Counted from the stretch's first letter, positions 31,099 to 40,470 are shown. The stretch is 64,000 bases of DNA from Streptomyces violaceusniger (GCA_005405945.1 BJHW01000001.1:2170001-2234000); one strand, 5' to 3'. A program made the numbers and translations. The notes: generated by a model from the sequence alone, not told the origin.

Positions 31099-31111
31099 GA
31101 CAACTGTTATC
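31099..31111. promoter_or_regulatory. Candidate LacI-type operator GACAACTGTTATC
   Basis: The half-sites GACAAC and GTTATC form an imperfect dyad around one base, resembling the perfect GACAACGTTGTC palindrome at 34610-34621 beside the LacI gene. It lies in the 212-bp divergent gap between the importer operon and the alpha-galactosidase, so one repressor could control both. Confidence 0.4.
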
Positions 31112-31211
31112 GCATCTCTTCCAACAGACTCCAACAGGGTCTACCGTAAACGCTCGCATGTGACGCAGCCATGACACTGCGTTACCCCGTTGGGAACGGA
31201 GGAACCGCATC

Positions 31212-33269
31212 GTGCGCCACCGCTGTTTTCGACCCGCGAGACGAAGAGTCATCGGAGCACTGAGCGCCGGTCTGCTGGCCACGGTCGGCCTGGCCCTCCC
31301 GGCCGTCGCCCAGCCCTCGCATCCCGCCGAGGTCACCTCACCGGTCTCCGCCCCGGGCGCCGCGCCCGGTGACGGGCTCGCCCTCACCCCTCCGATGGGC
31401 TTCAACAACTGGAACTCCACCCACTGCCGCACGGAGTTCAACGAGGCGATGGTCAAGGGCATCGCCGATATCTTCGTGGCGAAGGGGTTGAAGGACGCCG
31501 GATACCAGTACGTCAACCTCGACGACTGCTGGGCGCTGCCGCAGCGCGATGCCAACGGCAAGCTCGTCCCGGACCCGGTCCGCTTCCCGAACGGCATCAA
31601 GGCCGTCGCCGACTACGTCCACTCCAAGGGACTGAAAATCGGCATCTACACCAGCGCGGGCACCAAGACCTGCAACAGCGCCGGCTTCCCCGGGGCGCTC
31701 GGCCATGAGAAGTCCGACGCCCAGCAGTTCGCCGACTGGGGCATCGACTACCTCAAGTACGACAACTGCAATAACCAGGGTGTCGACGCCAAGCAGCGCT
31801 ACCGCGCCATGCGCGACGCCCTGAAGGCCGCGTCCGAGACCACCGGCCGCCCCATCGTCTACAGCATCTGCGAATGGGGCCAGAACAAGCCATGGGAGTG
31901 GGCCGGGGACGTCGGCCATCTGTGGCGGACCACGGGCGACATCAGCGACAGCTGGGGCAGCATGCTGTCGATCGCCAAGCAGAACCTGCCGCTCGCGAAG
32001 TACGCCGGGCCCGGCCACTGGAACGACCCCGACATGCTGGAGGTCGGCAACGGCGGGATGACGGCCACCGAGTACCGCAGCCACTTCTCGCTGTGGTCGA
32101 TCATGGCCGCACCGCTGCTGATCGGCACCGATCTGCGCAAGGCCAACGCCGAGACCTATGAGGTCCTCGGCAATCGCGAAGTGATCGCCGTCGATCAGGA
32201 CCCGCTGGGCAAGCAGGGCACCGTGGTCTCCTCCGAGGGCGGGCGCTGGGTCATCGCCAAGGAGATGGCGGACGGCAGCCGCGCCGTCGCGCTGTTCAAC
32301 GAGACCGACCGGCCGCAGCACATCGCCACCACGGCGACCGGGGTCGGGCTGCCCCGGGCGACCGCGTACAAGCTTCGCGACCTGTGGTCGCACAAGGACT
32401 ACAACACCGCCGGAGCCGTCTCGGCCACCGTCCCGGCCCATGGCACCGTGCTCTACCGGGCCTCGGCCGACACCCGCTGGGCCTCCTACCCGCCCGCCGC
32501 CGAACTCGGCCTCGACGGCACGGCGCTGACGGAGGCCGGGGCCGCGGCCCAGGTCGACACCGCGCTCACCGACCTCGGCCGCACCCCGGCCCAGCAGGTC
32601 TCGGTCCGGCTCACCGGCCCCGACGGCTGGCGGATCAAGGCCACCTCCCCGACCCGGGCCGCCTCGCTGCCCAGCGGCTCGAAGCTGGCCACGCGCTGGC
32701 AGGTCACCGCGCCCGCCGGTGCCGCGCCGGGTGCGTACGACCTGACGGTCAGCGCCGACTACCGCTCACCGGGAGGCGACAAGGCCACCGCACGGCTGGT
32801 CTCGGCGGTCCATGTGGTGGTCGCACCGCCGTCCGGCACCTCGTACGCGAGCGATCTGCCCTGGCTGAGCGCGCTCAACGGCTGGGGCCCGGTGGAGAAG
32901 AACACCAGCGTCGGCGAGAACGAGGCGGGTGACGGCCATCCGCTCACCCTCGGCGGCGCCCGTTACGACAAGGGCCTGGGCGTGCACGCGCCGAGTGAGG
33001 TCACGTACTACACCGGCGGCCGGTGCTCGCGCTTCACCGCGAAGGTCGGCGTGGACGACGAGGAGGGCACCGCCGGGACGGTCGGCTTCGAGGTCTGGGC
33101 GGACGACACCAAGGTGGCGTCGTCGAAGACGCTGACCAACGCCGATCCGGCCACCGCCCTCGACGCCGCCATCGGCGGGGCGCAGACGGTCCGGCTCGTC
33201 GTCACCGACGGCGGGGACGGGGTCACCAGCGATCACGGGGACTGGGCCGACGCGGCCTTCACCTGCTGA
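31212..33269 (+). CDS. Secreted GH27 alpha-galactosidase with NPCBM domain
   Basis: The 685-residue enzyme has an N-terminal export signal (RPARRRVIGALSAGLLATVG), a GH27 catalytic domain (about residues 53-425) and a C-terminal NPCBM carbohydrate-binding domain (about 540-685). The nucleophile is Asp184 in YLKYDNCN and the acid/base Asp243 in RTTGDISDSW, both as in rice alpha-galactosidase, so it should be active. It would release galactose from melibiose, raffinose or galactomannan outside the cell. GTG start with GGAGG upstream. It is divergent from the importer, which would take up the products. Confidence 0.92.
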   Translation: MRHRCFRPARRRVIGALSAGLLATVGLALPAVAQPSHPAEVTSPVSAPGAAPGDGLALTPPMGFNNWNSTHCRTEFNEAMVKGIADIFVAKGLKDAGYQYVNLDDCWALPQRDANGKLVPDPVRFPNGIKAVADYVHSKGLKIGIYTSAGTKTCNSAGFPGALGHEKSDAQQFADWGIDYLKYDNCNNQGVDAKQRYRAMRDALKAASETTGRPIVYSICEWGQNKPWEWAGDVGHLWRTTGDISDSWGSMLSIAKQNLPLAKYAGPGHWNDPDMLEVGNGGMTATEYRSHFSLWSIMAAPLLIGTDLRKANAETYEVLGNREVIAVDQDPLGKQGTVVSSEGGRWVIAKEMADGSRAVALFNETDRPQHIATTATGVGLPRATAYKLRDLWSHKDYNTAGAVSATVPAHGTVLYRASADTRWASYPPAAELGLDGTALTEAGAAAQVDTALTDLGRTPAQQVSVRLTGPDGWRIKATSPTRAASLPSGSKLATRWQVTAPAGAAPGAYDLTVSADYRSPGGDKATARLVSAVHVVVAPPSGTSYASDLPWLSALNGWGPVEKNTSVGENEAGDGHPLTLGGARYDKGLGVHAPSEVTYYTGGRCSRFTAKVGVDDEEGTAGTVGFEVWADDTKVASSKTLTNADPATALDAAIGGAQTVRLVVTDGGDGVTSDHGDWADAAFTC

Positions 33270-33297
33270 GACGCCGTTCAGACCGCTCCACTCCGCC

Positions 33298-33358
33298 GAG
33301 ATCCACCGATGAGTTCCACCGCCGAGTTCCACCGATGAGTTCCACCGATGAGATCCGT
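33298..33358 (+). repeat. 13-bp tandem repeat downstream of alpha-galactosidase
   Basis: Four units of GAGTTCCACCGAT (two with GATC or GCC variants) plus a partial fifth. The array lies just after the galactosidase stop. It does not form a convincing hairpin. Confidence 0.7.
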
Positions 33359-33381
33359 CCCTTCCCGTGGCCGTCCCGGGC

Positions 33382-33504
33382 TCAGCACTCGGGCAGCCAG
33401 GGAAGGGGTTCGTCGTCGTTATCGCCGCCCTTGACGCAGACGACGAGCCGCCGGGCCGCTCCGGTCGCCGTTGCCGCCGTCCGGAGCGGGTGAGGCCGTG
33501 TCAT
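33382..33504 (-). CDS. Candidate 40-residue peptide of unknown function
   Basis: The ATG at 33504 would encode a 40-aa peptide, an Arg/Ala-rich start followed by an acidic tail DNDDEPLPWLPEC ending in Cys. The ribosome site is weak (GGAG, short spacing), the frame stays open further upstream into the ROK gene's antisense frame, and no family is recognised. The composition differs between halves, as in leader/core peptides, but nothing else supports that. Reported as a candidate only. Confidence 0.25.
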   Translation of the reverse strand: MTRPHPLRTAATATGAARRLVVCVKGGDNDDEPLPWLPEC

Positions 33505-33556
33505 CCGGCTCCGCGCCGCCCGGCCCGGCCGTGGCGCGCGCACCTTGACCACGGCC

Positions 33557-34534
33557 TCAGTCGCCGGTGGGACGTGCGCTCGCCGCCGGGCCGAACCCCT
33601 CCAGCCGTGCCTCCTGCGCCGCCGCGGCGGCCGCGCCCACCACGCCCGCGTCGGTGCCCATCTGCGCCGGGACGGCCTCCAGCCCCTGGACGAACGACAA
33701 GGTCGCGTAGTCGCGCAGGGCTCGCCGCAGGGGCGCGAAGAGCACATCCCCGGAGCCCGCCACCCCGCCGCCGATCACCGCCACCTCGATCTCGACGAGC
33801 GCGGCGGTCGCGGCGATCCCGGCGGCCAGGGCCTGGGCGGCCCGTTCGAAGGAGGCCCGCGCGACCGGGTCACCGGACCGCGCCGAGGCGGCGACGGCCT
33901 TCGCGCTGGTGTCGCCGTCCGGCCCCGGGCGCCAGCCGCCGTCCAGGGCGCGGCGGGCGATGTTGGGGCCGCTGGCGATCCGCTCCACGCAGCCGCGTCC
34001 ACCACACGGGCACGGGTCGCCGTTCACCTCCACGCTGATGTGGCCGATGTGCCCGGCGTTGCCGGTCGGGCCCGGGTGCAGTCGGCCGCCCAGGACCAGC
34101 CCGCCGCCCACGCCGGTGGAGACCACCATGCACAGCGCGCCCTGACGGCCGCGCGCCGCGCCCTGCCAGTGTTCGGCGGCCGTCATCGCCGGCCCGTCGC
34201 CGACCAGCGACAGCGGCAGTGCGCCGGTGGTCTCCCGGACCCCGGCGACCAGCGGGAAGTCACGCCAGCCGGGGATGTTGACCGGGCTGACGGTGCCCAC
34301 GGAAGCGTCCACCGGGCCCGCGCTGCCGATGCCGACGGCGGCGACCCGCGACCAGTGCGCGGTGGCCGCGAGCTCCTCGAGCACGGCGGTGACCTGGCGC
34401 ATCACCGTGGCGCCGTCCTCCTGGGCGCGGGTGGCGCGGCGGGCCCTTACGACCAGTTTTCCGCTCCCGTCGACCAGAGCGCCCGCGATCTTGGTCCCGC
34501 CGATGTCCAGTGCGGCGATGAGGTCACGTGGCAT
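33557..34534 (-). CDS. ROK-family sugar kinase (glucokinase-like)
   Basis: The 325-residue protein has the ATP-binding LDIGGTKIAGALVD at its start, the zinc motif CPCGGRGCVE and the ROK signature VVSTGVGGGLVLGGRLHPG. No N-terminal helix-turn-helix is present, so it is a kinase rather than a regulator. Likely reaction: phosphorylation of glucose or a similar hexose. It is divergent from the LacI gene with a perfect palindrome between them, and lies near the galactoside importer and galactosidase, which places it in the same utilisation pathway. Confidence 0.88.
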   Translation of the reverse strand: MPRDLIAALDIGGTKIAGALVDGSGKLVVRARRATRAQEDGATVMRQVTAVLEELAATAHWSRVAAVGIGSAGPVDASVGTVSPVNIPGWRDFPLVAGVRETTGALPLSLVGDGPAMTAAEHWQGAARGRQGALCMVVSTGVGGGLVLGGRLHPGPTGNAGHIGHISVEVNGDPCPCGGRGCVERIASGPNIARRALDGGWRPGPDGDTSAKAVAASARSGDPVARASFERAAQALAAGIAATAALVEIEVAVIGGGVAGSGDVLFAPLRRALRDYATLSFVQGLEAVPAQMGTDAGVVGAAAAAAQEARLEGFGPAASARPTGD

Positions 34535-34609
34535 AGGTGTCGACTCTCCTGGTGGGCATGCTGGTGGGCATGGGCGTGTTCGCTGTGCGGCAATAGTCTT
34601 CCCGGCGCT

Positions 34610-34621
34610 GACAACGTTGTC
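34610..34621. promoter_or_regulatory. Perfect 12-bp palindrome GACAACGTTGTC (LacI operator candidate)
   Basis: The site lies in the 145-bp divergent gap between the ROK kinase and the LacI gene, with context CTGACAACGTTGTCCA. Central CG and symmetric half-sites are typical of LacI-family operators. A related dyad lies at 31099-31111 before the galactosidase and importer. Confidence 0.65.
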
Positions 34622-34679
34622 CAGGGGCTATGCTCGTCACTCCCTCCCCCACGACGACCAGCGACGGGACGAGCGCACT

Positions 34680-35747
34680 GTGACCGACACCGCCCCGGGC
34701 ACCGCCAGCCGCACCCCCACACGCCGTTACGGCACCCGGCCCACTATGAAGGATGTCGCCGCACGGGCCGGGGTCGGCCTCAAAACCGTCTCCAGAGTGG
34801 TCAACGGCGAACCGGGCGTCACCCCCGACACCGAGCGCCGCGTCCAGGAGGCCATCACCGCGCTCGGCTTCCGCCGCAACGACAGCGCCCGCATTCTGCG
34901 CAAGGGCCGTACGGCGAGCATCGGACTGGTCCTGGAGGATCTGGCCGACCCTTTCTACGGTCCGCTGAGCCGTGCCGTCGAGGAGGTCGCCCGGGCCCAT
35001 GGCGCGCTGCTGATCAACGGGTCCAGCGCGGAGGACCCCGAGCGGGAGCAGGAGCTGGTGCTCGCGCTGTGCGCGCGCCGGGTCGACGGCCTCGTCATCA
35101 TCCCGGCCGGCCATGACCACCGCTATCTGGCGCCCGAGATGGCGGCCGGGGTCGCCACCGTCTTCGTGGACCGGCCGGCGGGGCGCATCGACGCCGACGC
35201 CGTGCTCGCGGACAGCTTCGGCGGTTCCCACGACGCCGTCGCCCATCTGATCGCCCACGGCCACCGCCGGATCGGCTTCCTCGGCGACCTGCCGGGCATC
35301 CACACCGCCGCCGAGCGGCTGCGCGGCTATCACGCGGCGATGAGCGAGGCCGGGTTGCCGGTCCATGACGCCTGGGTCTCGCTCGGCCCCACCGATCCGG
35401 AGCGGGTCCGGGCCGCGGCCACCACGATGCTGGACGCCGCCGAGCCGGTCACCGCGCTCTTCGCGGGCAACAACCGGGTCACCGTCACGGTCGTCCGGGT
35501 CCTGGCCGAGCGCCCCGCGCCCGCCACGCCGGTGGCCCTCATCGGCTTCGACGACTTCGAGCTCGCCGATCTGCTCTCCCCCGGGATCACCGTCATAGCC
35601 CAGGACTCGGCCCAGCTCGGCCGCACCGCCGCCGATCTGCTCTTCCGCCGCCTGGACGGCGCGGGCGGGGACCCCCGGCGGGTCGTCCTGCCGACCCGGC
35701 TGATCCCGCGCGGCTCGGGCGAACTGCCCCCGCCCGCGACATCCTGA
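34680..35747 (+). CDS. LacI-family transcriptional regulator
   Basis: The 355-residue protein has a LacI helix-turn-helix (about residues 22-45; TMKDVAARAGVGLKTVSRVVN), a hinge helix (about 65-72) and a periplasmic-binding-like sensor domain with family motifs GLVLEDLADPFYGPL and VDGLVIIPA. It probably represses the galactoside importer, galactosidase, ROK kinase and itself, releasing DNA with a sugar inducer. GTG 34680 with GGGACGAG upstream; ATG 34746 would remove residues before the HTH and is less likely. Confidence 0.9.
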   Translation: MTDTAPGTASRTPTRRYGTRPTMKDVAARAGVGLKTVSRVVNGEPGVTPDTERRVQEAITALGFRRNDSARILRKGRTASIGLVLEDLADPFYGPLSRAVEEVARAHGALLINGSSAEDPEREQELVLALCARRVDGLVIIPAGHDHRYLAPEMAAGVATVFVDRPAGRIDADAVLADSFGGSHDAVAHLIAHGHRRIGFLGDLPGIHTAAERLRGYHAAMSEAGLPVHDAWVSLGPTDPERVRAAATTMLDAAEPVTALFAGNNRVTVTVVRVLAERPAPATPVALIGFDDFELADLLSPGITVIAQDSAQLGRTAADLLFRRLDGAGGDPRRVVLPTRLIPRGSGELPPPATS

Positions 35748-35810
35748 CCACCCGCTCCCCCAACGGCACGCCGTCCCCGAACGTCCGATCGGCCTTTCCT
35801 CTCGGCCTTT

Positions 35811-35855
35811 CCCCGAACGGGCCCGCTTCCCCGAACGGGCCCGCTTCCCCGAACG
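35811..35855 (+). repeat. 18-bp direct repeat CCCCGAACGGGCCCGCTT
   Basis: Two perfect copies (35811-35828, 35829-35846) and a partial third lie after the LacI stop. Each unit contains a GAACGGGCCCG dyad core. Confidence 0.65.
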
Positions 35856-35870
35856 CCTGAACGGCCCCGC

Positions 35871-35926
35871 CCCGGTTGCCCCGGCCTCCCCCGCCCCGAG
35901 GGTGGAGGCGGAGGGCCCGGGGCCGT
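35871..35926 (+). terminator. Nested hairpin terminator after the LacI gene
   Basis: ACGGCCCCG at 35871 pairs with CGGGGCCGT ending at 35926, and an inner GCCTCC/GGAGGC pair shortens the loop. The structure lies just upstream of the lipoprotein gene start. Confidence 0.55.
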
Positions 35927-35948
35927 CCGACGGAACGAGGGAGACGCG

Positions 35949-36401
35949 ATGAGCGGGCGCCGAACGCGGACGATCTGCGCGGTGAGCCTCATGGCCGTGC
36001 TGGCGCCGGCCGCCGTCGGCTGTTCGGACGGCGGGGGCACCCCGTCGTCCAAGGTGTCCCGGGCCTCCGCCGCCATCGCGTCCGCGAGGGCGTCGGCACA
36101 GGCCGAGCTGGACAAGATCAAGGGCGGCTCCCAGGCCAAGCGCGAGGTGAAGGTCGGCCGGGTGAGCCGCGACGGCACGGGGCGGGCCGTGGCCCCGCTG
36201 ACCGTGACCAACGGGAGCAAGCGCCCGGCCGACTACGCCATCGAGGTCAACTTCCGCGACGCGAGCGGGCACTTGGTGGACGCCGTCGTCCTGCGCCTGT
36301 CCAAGGTGCCCCCGAACCGGCCCACCCCGGCCACCGCCCGCAGCCATCGCGAGCTCACCGGCCGCGTCACGGCGACCGTGGGCACGGCGGTGCGGTACTG
36401 A
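35949..36401 (+). CDS. Small lipoprotein of unknown function
   Basis: The 150-residue protein has a signal peptide with lipobox AAVGC (Cys near residue 25) followed by a short Ser/Ala linker and a beta-rich domain: VGRVSRDGTGRAVAPLTVTN, then ADYAIEVNFRDASG. The pattern fits FxLYD-like lipoproteins of Streptomyces, but I cannot assign a function. ATG 35949; GAACGAGGGAG is the likely ribosome site. No operon partner. Confidence 0.65.
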   Translation: MSGRRTRTICAVSLMAVLAPAAVGCSDGGGTPSSKVSRASAAIASARASAQAELDKIKGGSQAKREVKVGRVSRDGTGRAVAPLTVTNGSKRPADYAIEVNFRDASGHLVDAVVLRLSKVPPNRPTPATARSHRELTGRVTATVGTAVRY

Positions 36402-36440
36402 CCGCCAAGACCACCGGGACCACGGGACCCACCGGACCTC

Positions 36441-36824
36441 TCAGGCGGCGAGCACCTTGGCCTTGGCGCGCTCGTACTCCTCGGGCGTGAGGTCGCCGTG
36501 GTTCTTGAGCTCCACGAGGTGCGCGAGCTCATCCGCGCGGCCCGTGGTGGCGGTAGTCCGCACGAACTCCCGGAAGTCCGCCTCCGCCTTCTCGGCCCGC
36601 CCCATCTCCCGCATGCCCATCTCCCGGCCACGTGCCACCAGATACACGAAGACGCCGAGGAAGGGCAGCACCAGGACGAAGACGGTCCAGCCCGCCTTGG
36701 CCCATCCGTTCAGCGAGTCGTCGCGGAAGAGATCGGCGAACACGCGGAACAGCAGGAACAGCCACAGGATCCACAGAAAGACCCACATCGTGGTCAGGAA
36801 AACATTCAGCAGTGGATAGTCCAT
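36441..36824 (-). CDS. PLDc_N / SHOCT membrane protein
   Basis: The 127-residue protein has two N-terminal helices (LNVFLTTMWVFLWILWLFLLF and GWTVFVLVLPFLGVFVYLVARG), the PLDc_N layout, and a C-terminal SHOCT domain (ELAHLVELKNHGDLTPEEYERAK). It is common and uncharacterised in Streptomyces. ATG 36824 follows GGGAGGCAGACG, so the open frame upstream is not used. Confidence 0.85.
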   Translation of the reverse strand: MDYPLLNVFLTTMWVFLWILWLFLLFRVFADLFRDDSLNGWAKAGWTVFVLVLPFLGVFVYLVARGREMGMREMGRAEKAEADFREFVRTTATTGRADELAHLVELKNHGDLTPEEYERAKAKVLAA

Positions 36825-37001
36825 CGTCTGCCTCCCGTCGGACATGCCCGGCGAGGCCACCAGGGTCCCACCAGGGCCCACATCTTCAGCTTACGGCGGC
36901 CCCCGGTCGGCGCAGCAGCGGATGCCACGAGGGCGGGCGGTGCGTACCAATGAAGGGGCGGGGCGTCACCACGCGGCGGAGGCCGGAAAGGCGGGTGGGC
37001 T

Positions 37002-37633
37002 GTGGATCTCCAGGTTCTCCCCTGGCCGTCACGATGATGGCGGGGCCACAGATCGTGGCCGCCGTCGTACTCGTCACCACCGCGCGGCCGGTGCGGGTGT
37101 GCCTGGGGTTTCTGCTGGGGGTGGCGATCGCCACGGTGGCAGGGGTCGTCCTCGCCCGGGGGATCTTCGCGCTGCTGGGGCAGGCGTTCGCACCGGGCAG
37201 CTCGTCCGATCGGGGTGTGGCCGCGGTCATCGTCCAGCTGGTGCTGGTGGGGCTGCTGGCGCTGGTCGCGGTGAAGAACGTGGTGAAGCGGCGGACGGTC
37301 GAGCCGCCGAAGTGGCTGGGCTCGCTGATGGAAGCCAGTCCCCGTAAGGCGCTCATGACCGGCCTTCTGATCATCCTGCTCATGCCGTCCGACATCGCGG
37401 TCATGCTGGCCGTGGGGGCGAATCTGGAGCAGCATGGCGCGGGGTGGACGGCGGCGCTGCCGTTCGTCGCCGCCACCGTGTTCATCGCGGCACTGCCGCT
37501 GCTGCTCTACCTCGTCTTCGGCGACCGGGCGCGGCGCGCGATGCCCCGGCTCCGGGAATGGCTCACCACCCACAGCTGGGTGGTCAATGCCGCCGCGTGC
37601 CTGATCTTCATCGTGCTCATCCTGGCCCCCTGA
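37002..37633 (+). CDS. GAP/Sap-type membrane protein, frameshift near start
   Basis: The product of about 210 residues has six hydrophobic helices (GPQIVAAVVLVTT, VCLGFLLGVAIATVAGVVLA and others), resembling the GAP/sulfolipid-1-addressing family. The expected beginning VDLQVLPLAVTMMAGP is split: GTG 37002 reads VDLQVLP, then a run of four C (37019-37022) shifts frame. Adding one C joins it. As written, translation could still start at ATG 37032. Function: lipid export in mycobacterial relatives; otherwise unknown. Confidence 0.65.
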
Positions 37634-37683
37634 CGGCGTGTGCGCGGGCCCGAGCTGACGGCGGGTGGAACGGACGACCGGCT

Positions 37684-38895
37684 TCAACCGCCCCGGCCGT
37701 GTGCGCCGGTGCGGCCCGTGGCAGCCAGGAGGGCGATCACGGCGAGGGCGGCCAGCAGGATCAGCACCAGGAAGAGCACCGTCAGCACGGTGGGGTGGTT
37801 CCACAGGGCGAACACCGCGACCGGCACCAGCAGGGCCGTCGTCGTCAGTCCCCGCCGGTGGTCGGCGGTCCAGGTGCCGGCCCGGCCGGTGCGCATCCCA
37901 TGAGCCGCGCCCCAGCGGGCCGCGCTGTCGGCGAGGACCTCCGCCCGGCCGCGCACCGCGCTCGGCAGCCGCCCCGGTCCTGCCAGATAGGCGCCGAGCG
38001 CGACCACGAGGCCGAGCACCAGCACGGTGAGCACGGTGACCCGCAGGAAGCGCACCACCGTGTCGAAGAGGACCGAGGCGGCCTCCCGGGACAGCACGCT
38101 CGTCGGCACATGGTCGAGGTAGTAGCGGCGGCCCACCACCAGGGCCAGGGCCAGGGCGAGGGAGGTGAGCGCGGTGCCCAGGGCCGCGCGGGCGAGCGCC
38201 CGGCGGCGCCGGCGGGCGAGCAGCACGCCCGTGCCTCCGAGGGTCACCGTCAGCGCGGGCAGCCAGTTCCCGGCCAGGTCGAGCAGGCGCGCCGACCGCC
38301 GAAAAGTGTCGAGCCGGTCGGAGTGGAAGAGGACGAGCCGCTGGTGGATGTCGGGGATACCGGTCACCGCGGGGAGCCCGGCGTCCACCAGCTGCTGTCT
38401 GACCCGCTCCACGGCGGCGCCGACGTTGAGGGTGACGGTGTGGCCCTCGACGCCGACCGGCCCGCCGCCCTTGCCGGTGAGGGCGCCCACGACGGCGGTG
38501 TGGGCGGCCCGGTTGGCACCGGTCCACACGGCGGGGAACTGCTCGCTGCGCACGATGTGGACGGCCACCTTACGCACCGCCTGGTCCAGGGCCGAGTCCA
38601 GTTGCGGGGCCAGCCCCTCGATGGTGTCGGCGGCCCGCTCGGGAAGGCCGTGGGCGCGCAGCCAGGAGGCGATGTCGGCGGTGATCTCTTGGCTGTTGTG
38701 GCGGATGTCGACGGCCTGGCTGACCTGGTCCACGGCGGTGTCCTGGATCGCCGGGTCCTTCGCGAGCGGGGCGATGGTCGCCACATAGCGGTCGGTGTCC
38801 AGGACGATGTCGTGGACCCACACCGTCAGCACGGACACCGGTACGAGGAGGCAACCGAGCAGGATCAGCAGGGCCGACACGGCGCTTCTGGCCAT
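37684..38895 (-). CDS. Integral membrane protein, unknown function
   Basis: The 403-residue protein has an N-terminal helix (SALLILLGCLLVPVSVLTVW), a large extracytoplasmic region (about 28-200) and three to four C-terminal helices, ending in a basic tail. The layout occurs in many Streptomyces membrane proteins annotated only as integral membrane protein. I see no catalytic motif. ATG 38895 has GGGAG at suitable spacing; the upstream MGV start is less likely. Confidence 0.65.
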   Translation of the reverse strand: MARSAVSALLILLGCLLVPVSVLTVWVHDIVLDTDRYVATIAPLAKDPAIQDTAVDQVSQAVDIRHNSQEITADIASWLRAHGLPERAADTIEGLAPQLDSALDQAVRKVAVHIVRSEQFPAVWTGANRAAHTAVVGALTGKGGGPVGVEGHTVTLNVGAAVERVRQQLVDAGLPAVTGIPDIHQRLVLFHSDRLDTFRRSARLLDLAGNWLPALTVTLGGTGVLLARRRRRALARAALGTALTSLALALALVVGRRYYLDHVPTSVLSREAASVLFDTVVRFLRVTVLTVLVLGLVVALGAYLAGPGRLPSAVRGRAEVLADSAARWGAAHGMRTGRAGTWTADHRRGLTTTALLVPVAVFALWNHPTVLTVLFLVLILLAALAVIALLAATGRTGAHGRGG

Positions 38896-39022
38896 GACAC
38901 CCATCTCCCGCCCTCACCGGCGGGGCCGCATCCCGGGTGACACGTGCGGGTGAGCGGATGTGGCCAAGCGGATCAGCGGGGCGGGCCGATCCGCGGGCTC
39001 CGGCGGCTCTGGTGTTCCGGGG

Positions 39023-40314
39023 TCAGGAGGCGGCGGGGGCGGCGCGGCCCGCCAGCGCGTCGAGTTCGGCGCGGCCGAGCCCGGTCAGCCGCTCGACCTC
39101 GGCGCCGTCGAGGGCCCCGCAGTCCAGCCCGCGCACCAAGTGGCCGCTGAGCGCCTTCGCGGTGGCCGGTTCGTCGGCGATGCCGGTGCCTGTGGCCGTA
39201 CGGTCCACATACGCGGCGAGCCGTTCCGCCGCCGCCTCCAGGCCCTCGCGGTAGAACGCGTAGACGGCGGCGTAGCGGGTCGGAAGGTGGCCGGGGTGCA
39301 TGTCCCAGCCCTGGTAGTACGCGCGCGCCAACGACCGCCGGACCAGCCGGTGGTGGAGCCGCCAGGCGTCGTGGACCCGCTCGGTGGGGCCGACCGGCAG
39401 CACGTTGGTGGAGCCGTCGGAGAGCCGTACGCCGGTGCCCGCGGCGGCGACCTGCATCACGGCCTTGGCGTGGTCGGCCACGGGGTGGTCCATGGACTGA
39501 TGGGCGGCGCCGACGCCACAGGAGGCGCTGTAGTCGAAGGTGCCGTAGTGCAGTCCGGTGGCCCGCCCCTCGGCCGCGTCGATCATCCGGGCGACGGTGG
39601 CGCGGCCGTCCGGGCCGAGGATGGCCTGGGTCGTCTCGATCTGGATCTCGAAGCCGATGCGGCCCGGGGCGAGCCCGTGCGCCTTCTCGAACTCCCCGCA
39701 CAACCGGGCCATCGCGGTGACCTGCTCGGCGTACGTCACCTTGGGCAGGGTGAGCACCAGGCCGTCCGGCAGCCCTCCGGCCGCCATCAGCCCGGTGAGG
39801 AAGATGTCCAGGGTGCGGATGCCGCGGTCGCGTACGGCGGCCTCCAGGCACTTCATACGGATGCCCGCGTAGGGCGGCGCGGTGCCCTCGGCGCGGGCGG
39901 CCGCGACGAGCGAGGCGGCGCGGGCGGCCGCGGCGTCCTCCTCGGCGTCGGGCGGGGGCCGTACCCGTCCTCGAAGTCGATCCGCAGATCCTCCACGGGC
40001 TCGCGCTCCAGCTTGGCCCGCACCCGGGAGTGGACGGGCTCGGCGAGCTCGTCGGGGAGGCCGAGGACGGCGGCGAAGGAGGCGGCGTCGGGGGCGTGCC
40101 GGTCGAGGGCCGCCAGCGCCTGCTCGCCCCAGTCGCGCACCGTATCGGCGGTGTAGAGGTCGGCGGGGACGTAGACGGTGTGGACGGGCTGGCGGGTGCC
40201 CGGGTCGCCGGGGTAGCGGCGGGCGAGCTCGGCGTCGACGGCGGCGAGGGAGTCGGCGATGGACGCCCGTACGGCATCGGGCAAGCTGGTCCGCACCGTC
40301 TTCCGAGGCCCCAT
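39023..40314 (-). pseudogene. DUF6986 / HpcH-HpaI-like aldolase, frameshifted
   Basis: The gene starts at ATG 40314 with an N-terminal half ending DLRIDFEDGYG. After a run of five G (39954-39958; C on the coding strand) it continues in another frame with PPPDAEEDAAAARAASLVAA and a TIM-barrel-like C-terminal half (GFEIQIETTQAILG, LHYGTFDYSASCGVGAAHQS) to 39023. One extra C restores a single protein of about 430 aa. Related aldolases and citrate lyase beta subunits use a metal-bound Glu/Asp pair (here EIQIE and D), but the substrate is unknown. Confidence 0.75.
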
Positions 40315-40415
40315 GTCCTTCGCCACCCTTCTCGCCATTTCCGCTGTACGGAAACGATGATCCGTGCGGTGAAGGTAGCCAGCCACGGAACGGCGGGTCA
40401 ACACCCTCCTGGCGG

Positions 40416-40456
40416 CCGCGAGGCCCCGCACGCGCATCGCGTACGGGGCCTCGCGG
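40416..40456 (-). terminator. 19-bp stem-loop downstream of etfA
   Basis: CCGCGAGGCCCCGCACGCG and CGCGTACGGGGCCTCGCGG are complementary except for one mismatch, around a CAT loop. It lies 15 bp after the etfA stop on the minus strand. Confidence 0.8.
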
Positions 40457-40470
40457 GGGTCCGGCGGGCG

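Noticed and set aside
35761..35930. Possible small gene between LacI and lipoprotein genes
   Set aside because: The stretch consists of direct repeats and a hairpin, and open frames lack ribosome sites.
38973..40277. Alternative minus-strand ORF covering the DUF6986 gene
   Set aside because: It is out of frame with both conserved halves and Arg/Pro-rich.
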